IMG/VR virus record: IMGVR_UViG_3300035438_000328
Span: 1-49,960 of that record
Strand: one strand, 5' to 3'
Source: a virus
DNA: 49,960 nucleotides
Notes under the pieces: model-generated
Databases searched by the model: none
What the model was told of the DNA's origin: nothing
Seen by the model: the letters and a program-made list of their open reading frames with translations, nothing else
Program-made: the position numbers and the translations under genes
Part shown: positions 7,598 through 14,313 of the stretch, piece by piece
Position numbering within the stretch: position 1 is the stretch's first letter
How the letters are laid out: every line of letters begins with the position of its first letter

Positions 7598-7767
7598 TAC
7601 TCTTCGTAGAAGCAGGCTTTGAACTTATAGTGGCTAGGAGTCTTGCCTGATGCTTTGACAGCAGCCTCAAGCTGCTTCATCCCAGATGCCATATCCATTG
7701 ATTTGATTTCAATCTCCTCGCCGGACTCGTCCATCTTACCTCCGTATTCGTACTTCTTGGTCTTCAT
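7597..7767 (-). CDS. 56-residue small protein with GGK motif
   Basis: Runs from ATG 7765-7767 to TAG 7597-7599. MKTKKYEYGGKMDESGEEIE opens with the same Lys/Tyr/Gly-Gly-Lys signature as the next gene upstream (MKTKKTMYQDGGKM), so the two look related. The rest is a mixed helix ending KFKACFYEE. It lies 3 bases after the EF-hand gene and overlaps the endonuclease start by one base. Function unknown; possibly a minor virion protein. Confidence 0.6.
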   Translation of the reverse strand: MKTKKYEYGGKMDESGEEIEIKSMDMASGMKQLEAAVKASGKTPSHYKFKACFYEE

Positions 7768-7770
7768 CGC

Positions 7771-8364
7771 TTACTTCTTCTTTAGCATCTTAAAGTCAAT
7801 GGAAGAAATCTTCCCGTCCTTGTTCTTGTCGAGCTTCACTTGGTCGCCCATAAGGTACTTCTTCATCTTGCCTCCCATACCGTACATATCCATCTTACCG
7901 CCGCCTGTCATCTTCTTGACGGGGGCTGATTCTTTTGCCTTTATTACACGGTTCTCTACGCGAGCTGCCTTTCCTAGAAGTCGGTCAGCCTTGCGCTCCC
8001 TACCCTCGTCTACGGCTTTGCTGCCACGCGCTACAAGGTTGGCTTCGCGATTCTCAAGTCTTTTGACTTTGTTTTCTACCTTTCCGCCCTTAAGGTACAT
8101 ATCCATCTTACCACCATTCATCATCTTCTTGACGGCTGCGGCAGCTGGCTTAGCGGCTGGCTTCTTGTTAACCATAAATCCTTGCTCCTTTAGTCCACGG
8201 TCAAAGGCGGGCAATGCGGCGGGGTCATACTTACGGATGGTGTTGCGCTCCTCGGTGAGCATCTGCATACGGTTTGCCTTAGCAATCTCCATATCGGTCA
8301 TCTTCTTTTTTGTTCCAACAGGCATTTTACCGCCATCTTGGTACATAGTCTTTTTCGTTTTCAT
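7771..8364 (-). CDS. basic GGK-repeat protein with a C-terminal EF-hand
   Basis: 197 residues from ATG 8362-8364 (MKTKKTMYQDGGKMPVGTKK). An upstream extension in frame runs through the M15 gene and is rejected. Four or more copies of a short motif M-(N/T)-G-G-(K/G)-x-M-D-M-Y with a following G-G-K appear (around residues 88, 95, 164 and 172). The middle is a highly charged helical region (VENKVKRLENREANLVARGS). The last 20 residues contain DKNKDGKISSIDF, a canonical calcium-binding EF-hand loop (D1, N3, D5, G6, I8, D12). A -7 element (TATCTTTG, 8370-8377 on the minus strand) sits almost on the start, implying a very short leader. A virion or DNA-condensing role is inference. Confidence 0.7.
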   Translation of the reverse strand: MKTKKTMYQDGGKMPVGTKKKMTDMEIAKANRMQMLTEERNTIRKYDPAALPAFDRGLKEQGFMVNKKPAAKPAAAAVKKMMNGGKMDMYLKGGKVENKVKRLENREANLVARGSKAVDEGRERKADRLLGKAARVENRVIKAKESAPVKKMTGGGKMDMYGMGGKMKKYLMGDQVKLDKNKDGKISSIDFKMLKKK

Positions 8365-8377
8365 AGTTACAAAGATA

Positions 8378-8845
8378 TTATTTAAACGGCTTGTATTTTG
8401 TCTTACCCGCAGCATCGCGGTAGGCCACAAGTATCTGCTTTCTGTTGGCTCCTTTGCGGTAACCAACGTGCACCCAGTCAGGGTTCTTGCTAGTCCCGAA
8501 CTCAAATATGCATTGGTCGAATTCAAGGTTGTCTACGATAAAGTTAAAGACTTCCATATTGGTAACCCCGTTGCCGTGACCGTCTTGGTCTAGGTCAAGA
8601 GCGCGACCTAGGTTATGGTCAGAGGTAGAGCTCCCCCCAATAGCCTTGTTCAAGGCAGCAGAGCGATACCCCGAAGAGATATAGATAGGAACACCGAAGT
8701 GCTCACGTATCTTATCAAACACCTCGACACATATCGTCTTGAGGTTCTCTAGGTGCTCTGGTGTTGGCTCGTTACTAATGCCCTTGCGCTTGGCAGTATC
8801 ACTACGGGTGACCTCACTGATGGAGACATAATCGGACAGCTTCAT
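8378..8845 (-). CDS. M15-family zinc peptidase (endolysin, peptidoglycan peptidase)
   Basis: 155 residues with the M15 signature: SSGYRSAALNKAIGGSSTSDH (57-77), continuing HNLGRALDLD (77-86), where H77 and D84 are zinc ligands, and DWVHVGYR (123-130), where H126 is the third ligand. These enzymes cut peptidoglycan stem-peptide cross-links, as in T5 and other phage endolysins. There is no signal peptide or membrane segment, so access to the wall would need a holin; none is obvious nearby. It is the first gene of the leftward block facing the control region, with a minus-strand -7 element TATGTTTG at 8867-8874. Confidence 0.9.
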   Translation of the reverse strand: MKLSDYVSISEVTRSDTAKRKGISNEPTPEHLENLKTICVEVFDKIREHFGVPIYISSGYRSAALNKAIGGSSTSDHNLGRALDLDQDGHGNGVTNMEVFNFIVDNLEFDQCIFEFGTSKNPDWVHVGYRKGANRKQILVAYRDAAGKTKYKPFK

Positions 8846-8866
8846 TGTAGTCTACGTTTTGTTTTG

Positions 8867-8874
8867 CAAACATA
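8867..8874 (-). promoter_or_regulatory. -7 element of the leftward promoter for the endolysin block
   Basis: The minus strand reads TATGTTTG, 22 bases before the endolysin ATG. No well-placed TTG is visible 19-21 bases upstream, so an activator may be required. This would fit a late gene, but is inference. Confidence 0.45.
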
Positions 8875-8930
8875 GGGAAATATATTTTATGCTTTTGGAG
8901 GATAAAGTTATCAACAAATGCGTTTTTTAC

Positions 8931-8961
8931 TTGATTACTAACTTTTTTTCTTATAACTTTG
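8931..8961 (+). promoter_or_regulatory. Bacteroidetes-type promoter driving the structured RNA
   Basis: TTG at 8931-8933, a 20-base spacer and TAACTTTG at 8954-8961 match the TTG-N19/21-TAnnTTTG consensus exactly. Transcription should start near 8967 and run rightward into a GC-rich region that encodes no protein. Confidence 0.75.
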
Positions 8962-8966
8962 CCACT

Positions 8967-9157
8967 AAAGGACCTAGCGCTAGCACCCCAATTACAGGAT
9001 GATAAAGCTGCCGAGCGGGCCCCAAGCCCCGCCAAGGCAGCACCTGCACAACGGCTAGCAAGTGAAGCTTTGACCACAACACTCCTGCACTGGGTCAAAG
9101 CAAACGCGCCAACAGGACTATAGACTTATGTGGCGACGAATACTATTCTTTTTTTTT
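8967..9157 (+). ncRNA. candidate structured non-coding RNA in the control region
   Basis: A locally GC-rich stretch in an AT-rich intergenic region, directly downstream of a consensus promoter. Visible pairings: GCTAGC 8979-8984 with GCTAGC 9054-9059, enclosing a two-part hairpin (GCTGCC 9007-9012 with GGCAGC 9036-9041, and inside it GCGGG 9015-9019 with CCCGC 9028-9032); a perfect 9-bp stem GCTTTGACC 9067-9075 with GGTCAAAGC 9093-9101; and CGCCA 9107-9111 with TGGCG 9131-9135. A run of nine T (9149-9157) could end the transcript. It is not a tRNA (no T-loop) and no tmRNA tag frame is seen. Function unknown; a regulatory leader or trans-acting RNA are both possible. Confidence 0.55.
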
Positions 9158-9494
9158 ACAACATTAAAACACTAATGCATTTAAAATCAGTGTTATAAAT
9201 ACATAGTTGTCTACGTTTTAATTTAAAAAAACAAATATGCTGTCATTCCCCCCCCCTTTGAAATGAACAGCAAATAACACCCCAACAGACAAAATCACCA
9301 CCATTGTTAATAGAGGGGCCTGTAAAAGATGGTAGATATAATGGGGTGGGGGATAATATATACTATAAATCATTTGGAAAAATAATCCCAAACCAAAATC
9401 CAGAACCCAAGCCCTACACGTAAAGAGTAAATTACAAATATATTTTAGCGTTTTACACTACTACATTCCCAAGGAATCTAACTATTACCTACCC
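9158..9494. other. non-coding stretch, no clear feature
   Basis: AT-rich with a C9 run (9248-9256) and a G-rich patch near 9340-9352. The 11-mer GTCTACGTTTT occurs here (9209-9219) and in the leader of the endolysin gene (8850-8860). I see no credible open frame or strong hairpin. Confidence 0.5.
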
Positions 9495-9720
9495 TAAGCC
9501 AATAGGTTCTACCTATCAACCCCTATAAGCCAATAGGAAATAACTATCGGAATGAGTAAGGATTAGAGGTAACTACTTGATAGTCAGAGGGAAACAATCC
9601 CCTCCAATAATCCCCAATAGTCAAAACCTATCAAAGACTACCAACTCCACGCGAATATCGGCTTTGCCGATAGGCATATCCTATCGAAGATAGGAAAGAA
9701 AAAACGAGAAAAGTTTGCAC
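9495..9720. repeat. cluster of short repeats and mini-palindromes (possible origin or operator array)
   Basis: TAAGCCAATAGG occurs at 9495-9506 and 9526-9537, 31 bases apart (three helical turns). ACCTATCAA occurs at 9511-9519 and 9626-9634. Two small perfect hairpins follow: TATCGGC-TTT-GCCGATA and CCTATC-GAA-GATAGG (9656-9691). ATAGTCA recurs here and again in both arms of the large inverted repeat at 9805. There is no open frame. Direct repeats in phase with the helix suggest protein binding: a replication origin or a regulator's operators. Confidence 0.45.
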
Positions 9721-9749
9721 ATCAAATCGAAAAGCCCTATCGTGCGCCT

Positions 9750-9798
9750 GCTATGTAGATGATGACGTAGATGATGATGCGCGTGATGTAGGGGTGTA
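9750..9798. repeat. short imperfect GATGA-rich tandem repeat
   Basis: The stretch from about 9752 repeats GTAGATGATGA with small changes (…atgtagatgatgacgtagatgatgatg…). It separates the repeat cluster from the inverted repeat. It may be a slippage product or a spacer. Confidence 0.4.
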
Positions 9799-9804
9799 TG
9801 CGCG

Positions 9805-9878
9805 ATAGTCAATAGTAATTCTAAACGAAATATATTTGTTTCTCAAATATATTTCTTAAGAATTATTCTATTGACTAT
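9805..9878. repeat. long imperfect inverted repeat overlapping the early promoter
   Basis: The left arm 9805-9838 and right arm 9844-9878 are near-complementary with a 5-base loop. The outer part ATAGTCAATAG and inner part GAAATATATTTG pair without mismatches; two single-base bulges and one mismatch lie between. The right arm contains the TTG (-33) element of the next promoter, so a protein bound here would block or recruit RNA polymerase. As DNA it could form a cruciform. Confidence 0.7.
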
Positions 9879-9900
9879 TTCCCGACGCGAAGTATCTTTG
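9871..9900 (+). promoter_or_regulatory. promoter of the rightward (early) gene block
   Basis: TTG 9871-9873, 19-base spacer, TATCTTTG 9893-9900. This is a full Bacteroidetes-type promoter 30 bases upstream of the first rightward gene. The TTG lies in the right arm of the inverted repeat. Confidence 0.75.
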
Positions 9901-9930
9901 CCTCGAAATCCACCAAAAAATCGTGTTCCG

Positions 9931-10215
9931 ATGGCTAAAGTAAAAAGAAATACTAATTCGAACTATACTCTAAAGAGTACTCCGACAAGCAGTTCAGTGT
10001 ATCAAGAGAACATATACTTATCTCATAAGTTTAGTAAGTTCAAAACAAAGTTTAAGACTAAATGCTTCGAGACTAATTCTATCCTTGATGCTGGTACTTT
10101 AGTAGCCTTTGATACTTTGAGTCGTAAAGTGTTTAGTCTTAATAGTCCCACTTATGCTTACTACATTGCTTCGGTTAGTAGATTATCAAAAGGACTAAAT
10201 TGGTCTAAAGTATAA
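9931..10215 (+). CDS. first early gene, small basic protein of unknown function
   Basis: 94 residues from ATG 9931 (MAKVKRNTNSNYTLKSTPTS). A longer frame starting at a TTG inside the inverted repeat is rejected because it would begin upstream of the promoter's -7 element. The N-terminus is basic and Ser/Thr/Asn-rich and probably disordered. The middle (YLSHKFSKFKTKFKTKCFET) is strongly basic and the end is hydrophobic. Being first behind the early promoter suggests host takeover or autoregulation, which is inference. Confidence 0.65.
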   Translation: MAKVKRNTNSNYTLKSTPTSSSVYQENIYLSHKFSKFKTKFKTKCFETNSILDAGTLVAFDTLSRKVFSLNSPTYAYYIASVSRLSKGLNWSKV

Positions 10216-10228
10216 ATAAATTTTAATT

Positions 10229-10405
10229 ATGACCTATAAAATAAATGCCCTCACGTCTTATGGGTGGGAGGAGATTGACCAAGCCTCGACCTTTGAAGAT
10301 GCTTCTTTTTTGATTGAGCAATACCAAAGTGCATTTAGCGCGGTGAGTGTTGAGCCCATCATTTGTGTATCCTTATCGGAACTCCCAAGTTATTCTAAAC
10401 CTTAA
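10229..10405 (+). CDS. 58-residue small protein, function unknown
   Basis: ATG at 10229 with an A/T-rich leader, TAA at 10403-10405. MTYKINALTSYGWEEIDQAS and then a helical segment (FEDASFLIEQYQSAF) and a strand (EPIICVSLSELP). It reads as a compact alpha/beta fold. It is directly followed by a hairpin and T-run, so transcription may partly end here. Confidence 0.55.
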   Translation: MTYKINALTSYGWEEIDQASTFEDASFLIEQYQSAFSAVSVEPIICVSLSELPSYSKP

Positions 10406-10413
10406 AAGGTGTA

Positions 10414-10446
10414 AGACACTACCTTAAGTGTGTCTATTTTTTTTTT
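10414..10446 (+). terminator. terminator or attenuator before the amidoligase cassette
   Basis: AGACAC 10414-10419 pairs with GTGTCT 10430-10435, followed by ten T (10437-10446). It looks like an intrinsic terminator. The same T-run opens the U-rich leader of the next gene, so this may attenuate rather than stop transcription. Confidence 0.5.
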
Positions 10447-10465
10447 AATTCAATTCCTTTTTGTT

Positions 10466-11602
10466 ATGGATAATGTTGTAGTTCTATCTTGTGGTTCTAA
10501 AGTTAGCATCGAAGATGCTGTTATGATTACCTATGGTTGGAGAAAAGGTGAGTATATTCTCACTGAAGATTCAGTTTATACCGAAGATGGTGAGATGGTT
10601 CACCAAGATGATTCTTACTTTTGTGAGTCAGATGATTGTTACTATTCAAGTTCAAATGATTTATGCTACGTTTCTTCAGGGAACTATAATGGTTGGTTTC
10701 ACTCTGATGATGTAGTCTACGTTCAAGATGAGGGAGAATACTACCATATCAATGATGAAGGTGAGTGTTTCTGGCTTCATAGTGATGGGGACTACTACAA
10801 CCACGAAGAGAGTTCAAGGTTAAGGCATCAATACCATAGCCAAAACAGGGAGCGTATTGTCAATGACAATACAAAGTTCACCATTGGCTTTGAGGTCGAG
10901 AAGGAGGACGAAGATGTTTTAACATCTTGGGACTTGTGTGATGTAGATGACACGAAGTGGTGTAGAGAAGAAGATAGTTCTTTGGATAGTGATTCCGGCT
11001 TTGAGTTAGTGAGTCCTACCTACGACCTTATGGCTGATGACCTTGACAAAGCGCTAACTAAAGACATCCTAAAGGAACATATCAATGCTTCTTTCTCAAG
11101 TAGTTGCGGTGGTCATATAAACTTTGGTATTGTTGGGATGAGTGGCGAAGAGGTTTACAATCAAGTAAAGGGTTTCGTTCCTGTTATCTTGAGTCTATAC
11201 CAAGGTAGGCTAACTAATTCTTACTGCTATCCAAGAAAATCGTACTCAAACTCAAAGAGTAGTGCCGTTTCTATCAAGTACGGATATATGGAGTTCAGAG
11301 TATTCTCTGCTGTTCGTTCGGTAGATAACCTACTATGGCGTAGGGATTTGCTTCGCTATATGGCTTCTAACTTAAACAAAGGTACTTTGTTCTTTATCAG
11401 GGAGATGCTAACTCCTACGAGTAAGTTACACAAGCACCTACTCAAGCACATAGATGCCTCTACAATCACCCGTAGAGCAGCCTTTGCCGCAGCGATGGCT
11501 GAAGCCATAAATGGAAACGACCTATCAAAGTGGATAACTTTTGAAGGCTTCGCCAATATAGTCGAGGGACAAAAGCCTCGCGCTAATGATATGTTGAACT
11601 AA
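10466..11602 (+). CDS. amidoligase (COOH-NH2 ligase, Amidoligase_2-like), paralogue 1
   Basis: 378 residues from ATG 10466; an upstream GTG start lies inside the terminator and is rejected. The C-terminal domain (about 138-345) carries the amidoligase marks: GFEVEKE (141-147), EDSSLDSDSGFELVSPTYD (169-187), CGGHINFG (214-221), YMEFRVF (274-280) and WRRDLLR (291-297). The family has a glutamine-synthetase-like fold and is predicted to form amide bonds using ATP. The N-terminal 120 residues are an acidic, Tyr-rich run of short strands (CESDDCYYSS, HSDDVVYVQDEGEYYHINDEG), a repeat-like module probably for substrate or partner binding. It forms a cassette with the amidotransferase and paralogue 2 downstream. 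The substrate is unknown. Confidence 0.8.
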   Translation: MDNVVVLSCGSKVSIEDAVMITYGWRKGEYILTEDSVYTEDGEMVHQDDSYFCESDDCYYSSSNDLCYVSSGNYNGWFHSDDVVYVQDEGEYYHINDEGECFWLHSDGDYYNHEESSRLRHQYHSQNRERIVNDNTKFTIGFEVEKEDEDVLTSWDLCDVDDTKWCREEDSSLDSDSGFELVSPTYDLMADDLDKALTKDILKEHINASFSSSCGGHINFGIVGMSGEEVYNQVKGFVPVILSLYQGRLTNSYCYPRKSYSNSKSSAVSIKYGYMEFRVFSAVRSVDNLLWRRDLLRYMASNLNKGTLFFIREMLTPTSKLHKHLLKHIDASTITRRAAFAAAMAEAINGNDLSKWITFEGFANIVEGQKPRANDMLN

Positions 11603-11608
11603 TAATTT

Positions 11609-11707
11609 ATGTCTAAAATGAGAGAATTGTCTATCTCCTTGCTAATTTGTGCAGTAATGTCGCTGATTGGTCTTATATGCGTAGTACTTGCCTACGCTAT
11701 TGTCTAA
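11609..11707 (+). CDS. 32-residue single-pass membrane peptide
   Basis: ATG at 11609, TAA at 11705-11707, six bases after the amidoligase stop. MSKMRELSISLLICAVMSL continues into IGLICVVLAYAIV: a short basic start and one hydrophobic helix of about 24 residues. Placed between the amidoligase and amidotransferase genes, it may anchor one of them or act separately on the inner membrane (a small holin-like peptide cannot be excluded). Confidence 0.5.
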   Translation: MSKMRELSISLLICAVMSLIGLICVVLAYAIV

Positions 11708-11739
11708 CTATTTTTTTTAATTCTTAATTCTTACTTACT

Positions 11740-12657
11740 ATGTGTATTGCTATCCTTAATAAATCAAATCAACTATCCCGTAAAACCCTCAAGAATTGTT
11801 GGGACTCCAATGATGATGGAGCAGGTATTATGTATGTCAAAGACAAGAAGTTAGAGTTGTTCCGGCAACCTAACCTATCCCCTGATGACTTCAACAGCCT
11901 TTACCTTGCTTACTGCACTGCCTACAAGCAGCGCGACAAGGACACCCCTGTTGTCCTACACTTCCGGATTGCTACTCACGGACTTACTCCGGAGTTCCTT
12001 CATCCCTTTGCTGTCTCTGACACTTTGGGCTTCGTTCACAATGGCATCCTTTCAGGCTTAGGCACTCACGAGTACTCGGACACTGCGGAACTGCGCGACC
12101 TACTTCGGGAACTCCCCAAGTCTATGACCAAGAGTGTTGCCGGACTTCTTAACCCTCGGCTTATGTTTACTATGCTTCAGCAATTCATTGGGGTTGGTAA
12201 CAAACTAATCTTCCTTGATAACATTGGGGACTTCGAGATTGTCAACGAGAAGGCAGGCTCTTGGGATGGCGGTAATTGGTTCTCTAATTCATCCTACAAG
12301 GAGCGAGGCGTTCGCTACTACGGCTCTATGGCTATGTATGGGAGTACCTACACCCCTAAGTCTACGTTTGGCACTGCCTACAAAAGCACTTATGCCGACC
12401 CCTATGATGAGAGCCTTGAGATGGATTTTTGGAACAAGAGTTTCATCAAGGAGCCGAAGGCTATTGCCGAGAAGGGTTATAGTTGGGAGGACTACGACCT
12501 TGATGCCCCGTTCGTAGATAGCACCTACCCGTGTGAGTGCTGCGGGGACAAGGAGGCTCACGTAAACTTCGAGGGAGAGTGTGTTACTTGCCTACACTAC
12601 ATCCCGGCATCGGTCAATGATGTAATCCAAAAAATGGACTCTATGGAGAAGGCTTAG
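11740..12657 (+). CDS. class II glutamine amidotransferase (Ntn-type glutaminase)
   Basis: 305 residues. It begins Met-Cys, so Cys2 would be the N-terminal nucleophile after Met removal. Family motifs follow: NDDGAGIMY (24-32), LHFRIATHG (73-81), HPF (88-90) and FVHNGIL (98-104), all matching the glutamine-binding face of GATase-II enzymes such as PurF and GlmS. These hydrolyse glutamine and pass on ammonia. The C-terminal part is unusual: a Gly/Ser/Tyr-rich linker and a four-cysteine zinc-ribbon-like end (CECCGD and CVTC, about 265-284). Lying between two amidoligases, it probably supplies nitrogen to them. That pairing has been noted for amidoligases before, but the product here is unknown. 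Confidence 0.85.
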   Translation: MCIAILNKSNQLSRKTLKNCWDSNDDGAGIMYVKDKKLELFRQPNLSPDDFNSLYLAYCTAYKQRDKDTPVVLHFRIATHGLTPEFLHPFAVSDTLGFVHNGILSGLGTHEYSDTAELRDLLRELPKSMTKSVAGLLNPRLMFTMLQQFIGVGNKLIFLDNIGDFEIVNEKAGSWDGGNWFSNSSYKERGVRYYGSMAMYGSTYTPKSTFGTAYKSTYADPYDESLEMDFWNKSFIKEPKAIAEKGYSWEDYDLDAPFVDSTYPCECCGDKEAHVNFEGECVTCLHYIPASVNDVIQKMDSMEKA

Positions 12658-12724
12658 TAGTGTTTAATTGTTTTTTTAATTTGTTTTTTAATTTGTTTTT
12701 TTTTAATTCTTTAATTCTTTTGTT

Positions 12725-14311
12725 ATGCAATTTATAAATGTAAACATCGGTGCTTGGTTCAATTCTGACACTGACTATCAGGGCGAAGCCATTCACCCTA
12801 TCTACGCTGATGCGTACCGACATCACCTCAAGGAACACTTGACTTCCAATAACTTCAATGCTGAGGCAAGTTTCTTTAGTGTTCTGTTTAGTTCAGCACA
12901 ATTCGGACTAAACTCAGAAATGCCTAATGATGTCAATGATAATTGGCTGAGTGGGGTTAGGGAAGAAGAAATCCGCATCCGTAATTATTGGGATGGGGAT
13001 GACAATGCTACCTTGAGGATGAATCACACCTTCAGCGCAAGAGACCTACACACCCCTTGGCAACGGCTTGAGGAGGCGTTCGGTAAGCGAGTTGTCTTTT
13101 GGCTTGGCAAGATACCCAGCACTACAAGTTGGGTAGGCATTCCACTTGATGCCTCTCGTGAGTCTTGGGCTAAGTTTAATACATTGATTTACAATGCTTT
13201 TTCAGCCATCCCGTACCCTTCGCCACCCCTTGAGGATGGTGATGAGTTTATTTATAGGGGCGATAGGGCGAGATTCCGCAAAAGGTTAGTCCTTCAAGTT
13301 TTCGAGCAGATGGCGGGTTGGCAATTCCCAAGTGACTTTATCGTTTCAGATGGAGAGACAAGCGCATTCCTTATGTCAAGCGTATCGGAGATAGCAATGC
13401 AGTCCGCCTTGGATAACATCCGTATGGAGGTAGAGCGAGTCGAGCAAGAGCGCCTACGTATTGACAGGGCGCCACACGTAGCAGCCTACCACCAAGGTGT
13501 TAGCGATGGCAGCGAACGTAGTTCATACGTATCAAAGGACACGCTGTTCTCTATTGGCTTTGAGGTTGAGAAAGAAGATGCCCACGTTAAGGAGTCTATC
13601 AACTATATCAACTTCAAGAATGCTACGGGTTGGGATAAGGAAAGGGATGGGTCGTTAAATTCTGATGGCTACGAAATCATCTCCCCTACCTACGACCTAT
13701 ACAGTGAGCGCCTTGACCGAGACCTTGAGAACGATGTCCTACGTAACCACGTAGATGCTGAGTACTCCCGTAGGTGTGGCGGACACATTCACATAGGTGC
13801 GGTTGGTATGAGTGGTCGTACGTTCTTCGACAGGATGTCCCCTTGGATTCCTCTAATGTATTCACTATACGTAGGGCGAATCAATGGTGAGCATTGCAAG
13901 ATAAAGTTGAACAACGACATCAAGCATTCCGATGACAAGTACCAATCGGTTCGTGTGCTTAGCAATCGCATAGAACTACGGATACCTAATGCGGTAGAGG
14001 ATTCCTCTAACTTACTATGGCGTAGGGACTTGATGCGAATCATTTGTGATAACCTTGACGCGACTCCCCTACGTGTTGTGAGTATGATGACCGACAAGCG
14101 TAGCCGATTGCACAAGCACCTACGAAAGGTGTATGCTGAAAGCCGTATGCAAGTCAAGTTGCAACTATATGTGTACTTCGCTAATGAACTGCTCAGTAAC
14201 GAATACACTATGATACCAGAGCGCATCCCTTCTTGGGAGAAGATGTTCAACAAATCACAAATCGAACACCTGCGCGAATATAACTTCCGTCAAAAATCTA
14301 TTACTATTTAA
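12725..14311 (+). CDS. amidoligase (COOH-NH2 ligase), paralogue 2 with a long N-terminal extension
   Basis: 528 residues. The C-terminal domain repeats the motifs of paralogue 1 almost word for word: GFEVEKE (278-284), DGSLNSDGYEIISPTYD (308-324), CGGHIHIG (351-358), GMSG, NRIELRIP (414-421), LLWRRDLMR (430-438) and a later RLHKHL. The catalytic-type glutamates, histidines and arginines are therefore retained. The first 270 residues differ from paralogue 1 and match no family I know; they are mixed alpha/beta with a helix near 225-245 (MEVERVEQERLRID). The two enzymes could act in series or as a heteromer. The gene's leader is the same U-rich type as the two preceding genes. Confidence 0.8.
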   Translation: MQFINVNIGAWFNSDTDYQGEAIHPIYADAYRHHLKEHLTSNNFNAEASFFSVLFSSAQFGLNSEMPNDVNDNWLSGVREEEIRIRNYWDGDDNATLRMNHTFSARDLHTPWQRLEEAFGKRVVFWLGKIPSTTSWVGIPLDASRESWAKFNTLIYNAFSAIPYPSPPLEDGDEFIYRGDRARFRKRLVLQVFEQMAGWQFPSDFIVSDGETSAFLMSSVSEIAMQSALDNIRMEVERVEQERLRIDRAPHVAAYHQGVSDGSERSSYVSKDTLFSIGFEVEKEDAHVKESINYINFKNATGWDKERDGSLNSDGYEIISPTYDLYSERLDRDLENDVLRNHVDAEYSRRCGGHIHIGAVGMSGRTFFDRMSPWIPLMYSLYVGRINGEHCKIKLNNDIKHSDDKYQSVRVLSNRIELRIPNAVEDSSNLLWRRDLMRIICDNLDATPLRVVSMMTDKRSRLHKHLRKVYAESRMQVKLQLYVYFANELLSNEYTMIPERIPSWEKMFNKSQIEHLREYNFRQKSITI

Positions 14312-14313
14312 TT

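Noticed and set aside
8365-8526. N-terminal extension of the EF-hand protein to 8526
   Set aside because: It would read through the endolysin gene in another frame and past a -7 element next to the better ATG at 8364.
7643-8593. 316-residue plus-strand open frame
   Set aside because: It is antisense to the EF-hand and endolysin genes, whose motifs are unmistakable. The translation is hydrophobic and Ser/Phe-rich, as expected for a mirror frame of Lys/Glu-rich genes.
8814-9098. 94-residue minus-strand open frame across the control region
   Set aside because: It overlaps the endolysin start and both opposed promoters, its composition is odd (Ala/Arg/Cys-rich start), and the DNA is better explained as a structured RNA.
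8967-9157. tRNA or tmRNA at the structured RNA
   Set aside because: No T-loop sequence, no cloverleaf spacing, no CCA-adjacent acceptor stem and no tag reading frame.
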